A stretch of DNA of 64,000 bases, taken from contig NC_035449.2 of the NCBI RefSeq assembly GCF_002127325.2, forward strand, positions 143,816,946 to 143,880,945. The letters run 5' to 3'. Position 1 is the first letter of the stretch, and every line of letters starts with the position of its first letter. The DNA comes from Helianthus annuus. Taxonomy: Eukaryota; Streptophyta; Magnoliopsida; Asterales; Asteraceae. Positions 38,416 to 50,300 of this stretch are shown one piece after another. The position numbers were made by a program, and so were the translations under genes. A model generated the notes under the pieces. That model had not been told where the DNA came from. It ran no database searches and worked only from the letters and a program-made list of their open reading frames with translations.

Positions 38416-39120
38416 TGTTTTGGTCAAAAATCAAGCAATGATAATGCAACCAAACTCTCTGTTACGGGGTATGATACTTGAATTAACGAACAAAATTAAG
38501 GATCACTCTGAAATGTAATGAACAAGTGACACAGAGTTTTATACGAGGAAAAAGCCCTTGATCAATGAATGATCTCTGGCATAAAAAACCTCGGGTGATG
38601 GAAACTACCGATCACCAACTTAGATTAAACAAGAAAATGTATTACAACTTCGGATGATAGCGAGCTAATTACAAGGATCACTATAGTGTAATGTGCAAAA
38701 AAGTGTGTAATCGCCAAGAGAGTTGTTGAGAGCAGTTACTAGTGTGTGTTAAGCTAAAAATAGCCAAGTGTTTCTTTTTAGCTCGCTATCCCCTTTAAAA
38801 ATAGAAAATATCTAAGCTAACAAACATTCCGCAATTAATGCAAGTCTCCCACAAACTCCATAACGTCCATATTGGTCAAGCACGTGCGGAATAAACATGG
38901 AATATGCCCCAGGAATATCGCCAAGACCAAGTCCAAGCTCGTACTCCTGCAAAACAACGTCATATTCAAAGCAGACAATCATTAGTATAAGGATCCTTAT
39001 GATGATCCATGATCCTGATCCTGCAATACTTCTGAGGATCACTAATTCAAACAGAAGTGAGGATCACTCAACCCAACAGCAATTGAGGATCACAAATCAT
39101 TAGAAAATCCTCCCCTAACA
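38416..39120 (-). repeat. R4 5' LTR (705 bp)
   Basis: TG...CA, outer end TGTTAGGGGAGG on minus. The primer site at about 38398-38413 carries one base change (TGGCACCC). It sits in the R7 tandem array. Confidence 0.88.
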
Positions 39121-39240
39121 GTTATCCTTTGGGCTTGTCCCCAGTTATCCTTTGGGCTTGTCCCAAGTTATCCTTTGGGCTTGTCCCTAGTATATTGGGC
39201 TTGTCCCCAGAATTGTTGGGCTTGTCCCCAGTTACTAACT
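39121..39240 (+). repeat. R7 3'-region tandem array remnant
   Basis: Five units of gggcttgtcccc(a)ag, interrupted on the left by R4. Confidence 0.8.
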
Positions 39241-39709
39241 CTTATCTTATATTGGCTTAGTCCCAAGTTATATCCTATTTCAGGTTTTTGGAGACAAACG
39301 ACCAAGGATCCTTGATCGTTACCTTCTACTAAGGTTTGTCTTTTGGTTATCCTGATTATAATGTTAAAGGTTAGGATCCTAACTTGGATTCTCAGGTATG
39401 ATCCTTAACTATTTTGATTTTATTCATTATTCATTTGAGTAACCCTTATACTTTGACAACTAAACTTATGATCCTTAAAATATGCCACTTTCCGGAACTT
39501 GTCGACTATAGGATATGTGATCCTTAATCATATCCTAAACTATTTAAGGATATTTGTTAAGTTTTTTCTTTACTTGATAAGTTTAAACAAAGTGAATATC
39601 GCAACAATTGAAAAGTAAAGTACTAACAAGGATAGCAACACGGGAGATAGCCAAAAAGTTAAAGTTATTTTATTCACAGAACATTAAACCCTCTAAGGTT
39701 GTCAAAATT

Positions 39710-39759
39710 GCCAACCCACATTTCTACCAGCAAAACATGGCCCGTCCACATCGGTTGGC
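39710..39759. other. Conserved stem-loop (R7 copy)
   Basis: GCCAACC...GGTTGGC with one mismatch (tcggttggc), and the same loop core. Confidence 0.55.
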
Positions 39760-40036
39760 GAAGGGTGTCCATTGTTTACGGGTCTTTATAGTGCAGGAAA
39801 TAAAAGACGGAAGGATAACGAGTGGCTTCATCCCCCAAACAGAGGATCCATCCACCACCCATTATCCTGCCTATTGTTCAAGGATCCATGATCCTTCACC
39901 CTAGAAACTATTGTCTAAAGTTATTACAGACCAACCGTTGTTCAACAAAGACATCATAACCAAAAAACCACTACCAAACTTAAAAAATGGGCTCCGGCTA
40001 TGTCTAGAAGTGTCCATCATCGCCCATCCTTGCAGC

Positions 40037-41631
40037 TTACACCTTCGCTGCATCACCATCTCCAGCTCCACTTGCCTCTCCACCAGCCTGATCCTTGCCA
40101 TTCTCGATTGCCAGAACCTCATCAGCCTCTTCTTCGTCGTCCAGCTCAGCCAGCCTAGCCTTCCAGCCCTCAATGTCCCAGTTGCTCCTGTCAAAGTCAA
40201 GATCCTGAGCTTCTTGGGCCATCTGCAGCTTGGTCTTGTACATGGCAATGGCAGCGGAGACTTTAGCACCCTCCATGAGCTCGTGCTTCTCATAGTCAGC
40301 GTTGATCAGAAATTTAGCCGTCTGGGTTTTGGCATCATTGAGGTCTTTTTCAAGAGAAGCAATCTTGTGATCCTTGAGCACCGCAACTTTTTGAAGGTCC
40401 GAGTACTTTAGTTCAATTTCTTCAACATTGCCTACGTAGTCCTCGATTTCAGCAAATTTCTGCAAGAAGACGATATAAAGCTTAGGATAACATGATCCTC
40501 AAGTGGGAAGGATAATTAAACTGAGTCAGTGATCCTTACCTCAGTAAAGTACTCAAGGAACTGATGACGGATCAGAGGCAAGCCTTGTAGATTGTCAGCC
40601 TCAGAGGTCTTCCTTTTCTTGCCACCCTTGCCTTTAGAGCTGGTTGCCTTGGGGATTGTGACAGTTGGACGGGCAGCAAGCTTCTTCTTTGAGGATCGGA
40701 CAGTGTCAAGGTCAGTGACACTGAATTTGGAGGCAGATCTTGAAGATTTTCCAGCACCTACACATCCAAAACAGATAAGTATCCTTATTTTATTTTAATT
40801 TAAGCATTTAATTACATATAAACATGGATACTTACTCGACATAGTGATAGAACCTGAGGATGCTTCTTGAGATTCCTGGGTGTTTGCTTTAAATGATCTT
40901 ATTGCAGGATCAATTCTTCGGAAAGCAGCAAGTCTTTCCTTTGTTGCAGGTGTTTTGATGATATGTGAAACAGAAATAGCTGCACAAAAAAATGGAAATA
41001 TGTTAGTGATCCTGATCAGAAGCAAACTCATCCGGTGATCCTTCTAAGGATCCTCTATCCTACCATGAGTAGTCCATTTTCTAGGCAGATCCTTTCCACC
41101 AGGGATAGAATCCCTTCTGACAAAGAAGAATCGCCGTTTCCAGTTGGTGTCATTCTTAGTGGCTTTGAAGATGGGATGTTCTTCACCAGGTTTATGTTTG
41201 AGTAGATACCGGTGAGACCCATGGCTTACGAGGTCGTACATCTCTGCAAGCTCCGACATTCCCAGATCAATACCTTCCTGCTCAATGATTCTTTCGAGGG
41301 TATACAAGACCCTCCAGATCATAGGCATTGCTTGGATGTAGGAGATGCCAGTGAGAGTGAAGAAGGATTGGGTGAAATCTGGAAAAGGGTATGTGTATCC
41401 TATTGAGAATGGAGTGATCGGAAAAGCTACCCAGGTTTCAGAAACAGAATCACTTAGAACGGTGGGATCAAATGGTTTGAAAACAGTACTCGCCGGAAAA
41501 CAATGGCGGATTCTGTCTATCTGTGGATCAGTGAAGCAGTAACGTTCTTTTGCAGAATCTTTTATGATCCCTTGGCTTTTCAAGGGGCTGTCCTTCTTGT
41601 GATCCTTAGCCGGTGAGGATCTTAGCATCAT
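40037..41631 (-). CDS. R7 antisense gene, intact spliced ORF (450 aa, Transposase_28-like)
   Basis: ATG 41631. Exons 41631-41064, 40979-40836, 40757-40540, 40459-40037; every intron is GT-AG and the joined length is 1,353 nt with no internal stop. Exon 1 (about 1-189): Transposase_28-like domain (FTDPQIDRIRHCFPAS, SETWVAFPITPFSIGYTYPF, YIQAMPMIWRVLYTLERII, RRFFFVRRDSIPGGKDLPRKW). Exon 2: SVSHIIKTPATKERLAAFRR. Exon 3: basic, KGKGGKKRKTSE, a possible nuclear signal. Exon 4: coiled coil (YVGNVEEIELKYSDLQKVAVLKD), a conserved AQEAQDLDFDRSNWDIEGWKARLAELDD motif split by my reading at the tryptophans, acidic tail. Extra antisense ORFs are known in Tat elements; their function is not. Nuclear localisation is inference. 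Confidence 0.85.
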
Positions 41632-41779
41632 CTCGATTATGACGGTGGTGAAGAAGAGAAACAGAGTGAGAAGATGAAGAGAGAAAGGAAAGAGAAATAC
41701 CTGATCAAGTCTTCGAATGAGGATTTAAAGAGGAAATGCACGAATTTAAATGCTCTCCAACCCTTATCTCTAACTTCAA

Positions 41780-41837
41780 TTTATAATGATGATTTTGCAG
41801 GATAGTCCCCTCAATGACGTCATGTTAGCAACGGCTA
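41780..41837 (-). promoter_or_regulatory. R7 antisense-gene promoter
   Basis: tttataat (TATA on minus, 41780-41787), TGACGTCA (41815-41822) and AACGGCTA (41830-41837). The ATG is about 150 nt downstream on minus. Confidence 0.65.
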
Positions 41838-41939
41838 GTCAGGATTCAATGGCTATATATCCGTTGGTTGGTTACGGATAAGAACGAGAAAATATAACTC
41901 GTTATTTTACATTATTACTCCTTATATTTTGGGGGCAAT

Positions 41940-42656
41940 TGTTAGGGGAGGATTTTCCAATGATCAGTGATCCTCAAATACTGTTGGGTTTAGTGATCCT
42001 CACTTCTGTTTGAGTTAGTGATCCTAAGAAGTATTGCAGGATCAGGATCATGGATCATCGTAAGGATCCTTATACTGACGATTGTCTGCTTTGAATATGA
42101 TGTTGTTTTGCAGGAGTACGAGCTTGGACTTGGTCTTGGCGATATTCCTAGAGCATATTCCATATTTATTCCCCACGTGCATGGCTGAAATGGACGTTAT
42201 GGAGGTCGTGGAGGACTTGCACAAAATGCGGAATGTTTGTTAGCTTAGATATTTTCCATTTTTAAAGGGGATAGCGAGCTAAATAGAAACACTTGGCTAT
42301 TTTTTAGCTTAACACACACACTCGTAACTGCTCTCACCAGCTCTTGACAATTCACTTGGCGATTACATACTTTTGTGCACATTACACTATAGTGATCCTT
42401 GTAATTAGCTCGCTATCATCCGAAGTTGTAATACATTTCTTGTTTAATCTGAGTTGGTGATCGGTAGTTTCCATCACCCGAGGTTTTTTATGCCGGAGAT
42501 CATTCATTGATCAAGGGCTTTTTCCTCGTATAAATCTCTGTGTCACTTGTTCATTACATTTCAGAGTGATCCTTAATATTGTTCATTGATTCAAGCATCA
42601 TACCTCACAACAGAAAGTTTGGTTGCATTATCATTGCTTGATTTTTGACCAAAACA
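41940..42656 (+). repeat. R7 3' LTR (717 bp)
   Basis: TGTTAGGGGAGG ... CCAAAACA, preceded by ccttatattttgggggcaat. No second LTR is available for dating. Confidence 0.9.
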
Positions 42657-42956
42657 GATACCATAAAAGAACTCAGGGGTTTGGCAAGGATAAGATTGGC
42701 CAGTTATCAACAAAGGATAGCTGGAGCTTATAACAAGAATGTCAGGATCAGAAAGTTTCAAGTTGGTGATATGATGTTGAGGAAAGCATTCCAAAATACC
42801 ACAAATCCTGCTGATGGCAAGTTAGCACCAAAGTGGGAAGGCCCCTATCTTATTGAAGCTGAGGCAGGAAAGGGGGCATATCGATTATTAACATTGGAAG
42901 GTGATCTATTACCGAGAGCTTGGAATGCTGTCCATTTAAATAAATACTTCATGTAA
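42657..42956 (+). pseudogene. pol: R8 pol, C-terminal 99 codons
   Basis: In-frame remnant from DTIKELRGLARIRLASYQQR through KFQVGDMMLRKAFQN and PKWEGPYLIEAEAGKGAYRL to the natural stop (42954-42956, NKYFM). The rest of pol lies on the far side of R7/R4 and is missing. This is the integrase C-terminal (GPY-type) module. Confidence 0.88.
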
Positions 42957-43193
42957 GAAGGATCCAGGATCCTTGGGCATCTTCATATTTGGTATACATT
43001 AAGGGTCCTTAGAGGGTATATGATCCTCATTCTGGTAATGATTTGATTCTAATTTATTTAATCCTTTAATTTATTTTATTACAAGGAGAAGGATCTAGGG
43101 TCCTTTACCCTTTTTCACTAAGTTCTGAGTTTTGCAGAAGATTGATGCATCCCTGACAAAGGATCAAGTATCCACAGAAGTCTCCTAAGTTTT

Positions 43194-43630
43194 ATGGGCT
43201 TGTCCCCAGTTTTATGGGTTTATCCCTAGTTTTTTGGGCTTGTCCCCAGTTTAAGGTATCTACTACCTTCGTCAGTAGCGCACGATTATCCTGGTGCAGT
43301 TAAAGGCAATGGGACCAGTACCCGCTTTAGGGGCTGACAATTTCATTGTACTGGTTGTATTCAGGATCCTAAGTATAATGGTAGACGTACCATACATCCG
43401 TTCCTAAGGTTTCTAACGTTTTCACGTTAGCTAACGTTTTGGCATTTTCATGTCACTAAGTTTGGATAGTCGCCAGTGAGGGCCATACTCCAGTTTACAC
43501 AAGATCCTTTGGGCTTGTCCCCAGTTTTTGGGCTTGTCCCCAGTTTTTTGGGCTTGTCCCCAGTTTTATTGGGCTTGTCCCCAGATTATTGGGCTTGTCC
43601 CCAGATTGTTGGACTTGTCCCCAGTTACTA
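43194..43630 (+). repeat. R8 3'-region arrays and hairpin block
   Basis: Arrays at 43194-43245 and 43508-43630 (about six units of ttttgggcttgtccccag). Between them lies the conserved block with CTAACGT-TTTC-ACGTTAG at 43413-43430. Confidence 0.8.
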
Positions 43631-44102
43631 ACTTTTCCTTTTACATTGGCTTAGTCCCAAGTTATGTTCCATTTCAGGTTTCCAAAGCTAAAACAGTTAA
43701 GGATCCAGGATCCTAACCTTATATGAGGGTTTGTCTTATGGTTATCACAGTTGTAAGTATCAAGGATTTAGGATCCTAACTTGGATTCTCTGGTATGATC
43801 CTTATTTACCTTAATTTTATTCTTGATTTATCTATGTTACCCTTATACTTTGACAACAGGATATTTGATCCTAAAAGTTATCTCACTTTTTGAAGTTTTT
43901 GATTATAGGATATTTGATCCTTGATCATATCCTAAACTTTTTAACACAAACTAATTCTTTCATTATTAATTTGTAAGTTCGAAAGAAATGTGCAATAATA
44001 ATTGAAAGGTAAATAGACACAAAATGAACAACACAAGATAAGCCAAAAGATTAAAGTTTTATTTATTTATCAAAGGTTAAACCCTTCAAAGGTTGTCAAA
44101 AT

Positions 44103-44154
44103 TATCAACCCCAAGCATCTACCAGCAATACGTGGCCCGTCCGCTGGGGTAGGT
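44103..44154. other. Conserved stem-loop (R8 copy, partly decayed)
   Basis: ACCCC(A)AGC pairs with GCTGGGGT around the conserved loop ATCTACCAGCAATACGTGGC. The outer pairs seen in R3 are lost. Confidence 0.5.
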
Positions 44155-44417
44155 AAAGGGTGTCCATACTAAAAGTTCGATAAGTGCAGGAAATAAAAGG
44201 CGAGGGGCACCAAAGGCTTCATCCTCCACAAACAGAAGGACCCATCCACCTTTGTTACCCCCTATTGTTCGAAGGATCAGTGATCCTAAACCCTAATACT
44301 GTTGTTCAAGTACAGACCAATCATTGTTTAAAACATCATCAAACAAAAACCATTGAAACCATAAAAAATGGGCTCCGGCCGCGTCTAGATAAATCCATCA
44401 TCGCCCATTGTTGCAGC

Positions 44418-46020
44418 CTAGACCTTCGCTGCATCATCACCACCAGCTGCTTCTTCCGCGGGATTCTTCACCCCGCTACTACCAGCCTCAATTGCCAGGA
44501 CCTCCTCAGCTTCCTCTTCATCATCCAGCTTTGCCAGCTTTTGCTTCCAAGCCTCTTGGTCCCAGGCAGACCTGTCGAAGTTAGGATCCTCAGCTTCCTT
44601 GGCCATTTGCAATTTGATTTTGAGCATGGCGATTGTGGCAGAAAGCTTTGCCCCTTCCATCACCTCTTCCTTCTCCTGCTGAGCTGTGATCTAGGTCAGG
44701 ACCAACTCCTTCTTTACCTGGTTGATTTCATTCTCGAGGGAAGAGATTTTCTTGTCTTTGGCCAGGAACATCTTCTGGAATCCAGGTGCTTTTGCTCAGA
44801 CTCTTCGAAATGATGATCAAGAAGCATGTGGATCTCAGCAAATTTCTGCAAAAAAGAAGGACATAGTCAGGATCCGTTATCCTTAGAAAGGGAAGATCAG
44901 ACTTAAGGATTCGGGATCCTTACCTCAGAGACATACTCCTCAAACTGGTGTTGGATGAGAGGGAGGCCTTCAAGGGATTCAGAGGTCTTTCTTTTCTTGG
45001 CACCCTTGCCCCGTGTGCTCATGCCTTTGGGGTTCGGGACGCTGGGACTGGCAGCTAGTTGCTTCTTGATGGACTTTGAGGAAGCAAACGCATCAAGATC
45101 ACTGACACTGAACCTGGAAGCTGATTTTGAGGATTTTCCAGCGCCTACAAATGCAAAAGATAGATAAGTATTCTTATTTTACTTTCATTTAAATATTTAT
45201 TCATACATAGATTTGACTACTTACTTGACATTGTGAAGGAACCAGAGGATAAGTCTTGTGAATCCTTTGCTTTGACTTGAAATGTCCTTACAGCGGGATC
45301 AAGGTTCCAAAAAGCAGAAACCCTTTCTTTTGTTGCAGGTGTTTCTTGAATGTGAGAAAGTGAGATGGCTGCACAACAAAGATAGAAAGAAGGATCAGTT
45401 ATCCTTAAAGTAAAAGAGTCCTACTATGATCCTTGTCTAAGGATCCCATATCCTACCATGGGTGATCCATTGTTTGGGAAGGTCTTTCCCATCTGGGATT
45501 GAGTCCCTCCTTACAAAAAATGGCTCTTCCAGTGGGTATCGTTTTTGGTGGTTTTGAGGATTGGATGAGGCTGACCAGGTTTGTGCTTGAACAGAAATCA
45601 ATGTGAACCATGGCTAACAAGGTTGTATAACTGACTCAACTCAGACATCCCTATTTCAACACCCTCCTGCTCGATGATGTTCTCAAGGGTATAAAGAACT
45701 CTCCACATCATTGGCATGGCTTGTATGTAGCACATGCCCGTGAGTGTGAAGAAGGATTGAGTAAAAGCAGGAAAAGGACATGAAAACCCTATCAGAAAAG
45801 GGGTTGCCGGAAAGGAGGTCCAAGCATCAGAAACACAGTCGCTCTTCATCGAAGAGTCAAATGCTCTGAAGACGGTTCCTGCTGGGAAACAATGGCGAAT
45901 CCGATCAATTTCAGGATCGGTGAAACGGCAAAATTCCAACGAAGGGTTTTTGGTGACACCTTGGCTTTTCAAAGGGCTATCCTTCTTAGGATCCTTAGCA
46001 GGTGAGGATCGGAGAGTCAT
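44418..46020 (-). pseudogene. R8 antisense gene, broken
   Basis: Exon 1 begins at ATG 46020 (MTLRSSPAKD; a further in-frame Met lies upstream at 46029). It carries the Transposase_28-like domain up to SHGSH. There TGA (45598-45600) replaces an Arg codon of the other copies, consistent with CGA to TGA. Exons 2-4 are recognisable near 45370-45227, 45147-44930 and 44847-44418, but exon 4 has an extra stop (about 44690) and frameshifts. The tail retains the DEEEAEEVLAIEA acidic stretch. It is the most diverged antisense gene in the stack. Confidence 0.78.
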
Positions 46021-46171
46021 TTTCGCCATGGATGTTTGGGGAATAGAGGATCGAAAGAAGAAGAAATCTTAGAGAGAAGGATTAGAGAGATACCTGTTGG
46101 AGTCTCCGGATGATGATTTAAAGGAGAGTAACGCTCGAATTTAAATGCAATTTGATCCTTATCTCTAACCT

Positions 46172-46231
46172 GTATATATAATGATGATTTTGCAGGAAGT
46201 CTTGTCGCTGACGTCATATTCACAACGGCTA
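46172..46231 (-). promoter_or_regulatory. R8 antisense-gene promoter
   Basis: tgtatatataa (TATA on minus, 46172-46182), TGACGTCA (46209-46216) and AACGGCTA (46224-46231). Motifs are conserved although the gene is dead. Confidence 0.6.
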
Positions 46232-46316
46232 GTTTTTCGCTAACCAGTTTGTTCGAGATAAAGCAGAAAATATGAGTCATCTAGTTACAATTAATTCCTC
46301 ATATTTTGGGGGCAAT

Positions 46317-47011
46317 AGTTAGGGATGGATTTTCATAATGTATGGATCACAGATCCTCAAGTGCAGCTAAGATCATGGATCCTCAGTTCGGTTTGAATTA
46401 AGGATCCTCATAATACATTGTGGGATTAAGGATCTTGGATCCTCATTATTATCCTAACATTAACATTTGTTTCCTTTATATTTGAACTTGTTTTGCATGA
46501 GTATTCGAATGGGACTTGGTCTTGCCGAGATTCCAGGGGAATATACCTTATAATTCCACACGTGCATAGCCTTCGTGACCGTTATGGAGATCGTGGGAAG
46601 CTAGCATCTTTTGCGGATTGTTATTTAGCTAGTTTATTTCTATTTTTATAAGGGGATAACAAGCTTGATTAGATAGAACAATTAGCAAACACACACTGCT
46701 CAAGAACTCTCTGCAACTTATTGGCGATTACACACTCTTTGCACACTAGTAATCCTTGTAACAAGCTTGTTGTCATCCCGAATTGTATACATTGTTTGTT
46801 TAATATAGTTGGTGATCGGTAGTTTCCATCACACGAGGTTTTTTGTGCCGGAGATCATACATTGATCAAGGGCTTTTTTCTCGTATAAATCCTTGTGTCC
46901 AACATTCATTTCATTCATACATTGTTCATACATTTGTCCATTTATTCAAGCATCACACCTCACAAAATCGGATTTGGTTGTATTATCCTTGTATGATTTT
47001 TGACCAAAACA
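46317..47011 (+). repeat. R8 3' LTR (695 bp)
   Basis: Starts AGTTAGGGATGG, so the first T of the canonical TG end has mutated. Ends CCAAAACA. Preceded by atattttgggggcaat. Confidence 0.8.
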
Positions 47012-47242
47012 GTTTTCATATTCATTTTTTTCTTTTTTTTTTGTAAAGATCATCAGTTTTTCTTTATGAAGACTTCGAAAATCTTAAGTTGTTAAAAATC
47101 TATCAGTAACAGGTTTTATAGAAAACTCAGATTGTGTATATGAATATAAATCACATATCCTTAGTTGGAAAGTATACGGTGTAGTCAATAAAATAAATAA
47201 GACTAAAGGTAAGTCATACAAGAGAATCCAAGTTAGGATTCT

Positions 47243-47900
47243 ATATCCTTGAAAGTCACTATTGTATAAACAGACCAATGAAATTAGTTAAATTTAAGGA
47301 TTCGTGATCCTTATTGATAGAACTTGTAAACCTTTAAAACTCCAAGAACCTGTCAAAATGAACTGGGTACTAAGCCAAATAATCTAGGGACAAGCCCATT
47401 ATAACTGGGGACTAGCCCAAATAAACTGGGGACAGGCCTAAAAAATCTTGGGGACTGGCCCTAACTGGGGACAAGCCCTACGTAAGTGACGTGAAAATGC
47501 CAAAACCATAGCTAACATGAAAGCGTTAGAAACCTTAGGATAACGGATGTATGGTACGTCTACCATTATACTTGAAATCCTACATATCCTTGAAAGTCAC
47601 TATTGTATAAACAGACCAATGAAATTAGTTAATTTTTTAAGGATTCGGGATCCTTATTGGTAGAACTTGTAAACCTTTAAAACTCCAAGAACCTGTCTAA
47701 ATGAACTTGGTACTAAGCTAAATAATCTGGGGACAAGCCCATTATAACTGGGGACTAGCCCAAATAAACTGGGGACAAGCCCAAAAAATCTTGGGGTCTG
47801 GCCCTAACTGGGGACAAGCCCAACGTAACTGACATGAAAATGCCAAAACCATAGCTAATGTGAAAACATTAGAAATCTTACGATAACGGATGTATGGTAC
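47243..47900. repeat. 341-bp tandem duplication in R9
   Basis: 47243-47583 is repeated from 47584 on, both starting atatccttgaaagtcactat. Each copy has its own ctggggacaagcc array, and the second carries the hairpin variant CTAATGT-GAAA-ACATTAG (47855-47872). R10 is inserted in the second copy. Confidence 0.8.
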
Positions 47901-48149
47901 TGATGTGATTAAAATACAACATATAAATTATATCAAATACGGCGTAAAAGCAACCCTTTTTTAGTACTAATGTTGTAAAAAGCTTGTGTTTTCGTTCCTT
48001 TTTTTATTTTTAGGGTTAAAAGAGCTTAAATTTGCAAAAGGAGCAAAAAGACAGCAAAAACCAACATAAATGTAAAGAAGGAGGAATTGCCGCAACTCGC
48101 CAAGCCTCGATTCACATCCGAACCACAAAATAGCAAGAACAGAAGACTT

Positions 48150-48435
48150 GACACGGGGTCGTGTCCACCAAACACGGGTCGTGTCCGAAGATGGATGCTG
48201 TGCAGAAGAAAAGACAACTGCAAAAGACAAAACTAGCAGCCAACACGGGGTCATGTTAAGCTAACACGGGGCGTGGTCAACTCAAAGATTTTCATAATCT
48301 GCGATAGTACAGCAAGTACTTTGCCACGGGCCGTGCTATTGACACACGGGGTCGTGTTAGTACAAAATTTGACAAGCAGTTAATGAGGAAGAGAGAGAGA
48401 GATGGCCACGGGGCCGTGCCAGGCGGGCACGGGCC
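48150..48435 (+). repeat. CACGGGG-CCGTG palindrome cluster in R10
   Basis: About eight variants of the imperfect palindrome CACGGGGTCGTG / CACGGGCCGTG within 285 bp upstream of the TATA box at 48453. They are irregularly spaced, so it is not a simple tandem repeat. Confidence 0.8.
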
Positions 48436-48452
48436 ATGGTGAAGCTTCTAAT

Positions 48453-48465
48453 TTCATATATAAAT
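48453..48465 (+). promoter_or_regulatory. R10 LTR TATA box
   Basis: catatataaatag, a canonical plant TATA box, just after the palindrome cluster. It would drive the LTR transcript to the right. Confidence 0.6.
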
Positions 48466-48761
48466 AGAAGTGCTTGGTTCCGCTTCAAAGCATCATCCAC
48501 CACCATCATCCATTTTCCATCTTTTAGAGTGTGTGTGTAGTCTCGGGATCCAAGATTGATAGTAAGAATCTTTGTCAAAAAAAGATCTTGCTTGGCTAAA
48601 TTCTTACATCACTTGGTGAAGACATGTCTTTTATGTATTTCTTTTATGATTTCCAATCTTTGGCAACTTTTTAATTGGGTATGTATTAATGACTTTAGTA
48701 AATAGTTTTTATATTGAAGGCGAATTTATTCAACCATTCTTCATATGTCGTTTAATCAGCC

Positions 48762-49069
48762 AATGTAACCAAACTTTGAATGTGAGGTAGAGTGCTTAAT
48801 GTGTTGAACGATTGTACGAACGAGTATCAAATGTAAATGACAATGAACACAAGGATTTATACGAGGAAAAAGCCCTTGATCAATGAATGATCTCCGGCAT
48901 AAAAAACCTCGGGTGATGGAAACTACCGATCACCAATTATATTGAACAATAAAGTTTACAACTTTGGATGATATTGAGCTTGTTACAATGAGATTTCTAA
49001 TGTGTTTGCGAGTTGTATTCGAGAGAGGGTATGCGAGTGTGTATGTGTGCAAAACCTAATAAATATCAA
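48762..49069 (-). repeat. R11 3' LTR, partial
   Basis: Matches the inner part of 52013-52677. It is truncated at both sides and fused to pol at about 49070. Confidence 0.85.
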
Positions 49070-50300
49070 TTAAATAGGGGCCTTCCCACTTTGGTGCTAA
49101 CTTGCCATCAGCAGGATTTGTGGTATTCATGGAATGTTTTCCTTAGTACCAAATCACCAAGTTGAAATCTCCTGACCCTAACATTTTTGTTGTATGCTGC
49201 AGCTACTCTTTGTTGATAGCTAGCCAACCTTATCCTTGCCAAATCCCTGAGTTCTTCTATGGTATCCAGATCTTGAGTTAGGCTTTCAGCATTTCCTTCA
49301 GGATCACGGATGCTTGTTCTGGCTGTAGGGACTACCATTTCGGTAGGGATCACTGATTCAGCTCCAAAAACTAGGGAGAATGGAGTTTGACCCGTAGCAT
49401 TCTTAGGAGTTGTTCAATCAGCCCATAAGGCATATGGTAACTCTTCTGCCCATTTTCCTTTCTTGGATCCAAGCTTTTTCTTCAAATTGTTGATGATGAT
49501 CTTGTTAGATGATTCTGCCTGGCCATTAGCTTGTAGGTGGACTAGTGTTGAAGTTATCATCCTAATCCCCCAGCTGTCACAAAAGTTAGTAGTTCGACTC
49601 CCAATGAATTGGGATCCATTATCACAAACAATCTCGGAAGGAATACCAAATCTAGTAATGATATTTCTCTTGATAAAGGATATAACTTCTTTTTCTCTGA
49701 CTTGGGCAAAGGCTTCTGCTTCTATCCACTTAGAGAAATAATCAGTCATCTTTAACATGAACACTTTCCCTCCTGGTGCCTTGGGAAGCTTGCCAACTAT
49801 GTCCACTCCCCACCTTATGAATGGCCAAGAAGAATGCAAAGGCTCTGCTGGTTGATGTAGAATGTTATTGTGTCTTTGGCAAGCATCACATCTTTTTGCA
49901 TACTCCACAGCATCCTTCTTCATTATGGGCCAATAGTATCCTGTTCTGAGGATCCTTGAAAATAGTGCTCTGCCCCCAGTGTGATTCCCCAGTCTCCTTC
50001 ATGGAAATCCTTCAAGACTTCCTGAATCTCTGGATCCTCGATGCACCTTATATAGGGACCTGCAAGAGACCCTTTATATAAGATGTCATTCAATAATGTG
50101 AATTGAGATACCTTGATTTTGAAGGCTCTAGGATTTTCCCCAACAGGAAATTCGCCATCCTAAATATATCTCAGAATCGGAAGGATCCGGGATCCTGAAC
50201 TTGACTGCACGCCATCACTAAGTACAATTGCAGAATCTTGTAATATCTCCATGGCTACGTTATCCTCAATTGCAAGGGTTAGAACATGGATGATAAGTAG
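49070..50300 (-). pseudogene. pol: R11 pol remnant (integrase)
   Basis: From about the linker after the second RNase H (HVLTLAIEDN, with a doubtful join near 50300), the zinc finger (CDACQRH), DDE core (TDYFSKW, CDNGSQF, NGQAE) and into PKWEGP, where it is cut by the LTR piece. Frameshifts near 49990, 49415 and 49115 break it. RT and both RNase H domains are absent. Confidence 0.8.

Larger units (their letters stand above)
39121..42656 (+). mobile_element. R7: 3' half of a Tat-lineage element with intact antisense gene
   Basis: Begins inside the gggcttgtccccag array where R4 is inserted. It contains the 3' region, antisense gene, promoter, polypurine tract and complete 3' LTR. It is inserted in the R8 pol reading frame at the codons for DTI (target copy likely gatac, 42657-42661). 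The 5' half is not in the window, apparently lost with the deletion that made the R3/R4 junction. Confidence 0.85.
42657..47011 (+). mobile_element. R8: 3' part of a Tat-lineage element
   Basis: Starts in pol where R7 is inserted. It carries the integrase C-terminus, two tandem arrays, the hairpin block, a broken antisense gene, its promoter and a 3' LTR. The right flank is R9 sequence, so R8 was probably inserted in R9 (target copy perhaps gtttt at 47012-47016; the partner is lost). Confidence 0.8.

Noticed and set aside
47967..48578. Minus-strand ORFs of 65-95 codons in R10
   Set aside because: Inside the solo LTR palindrome region, with no domain. The hydrophobic look comes from AT-rich codons.
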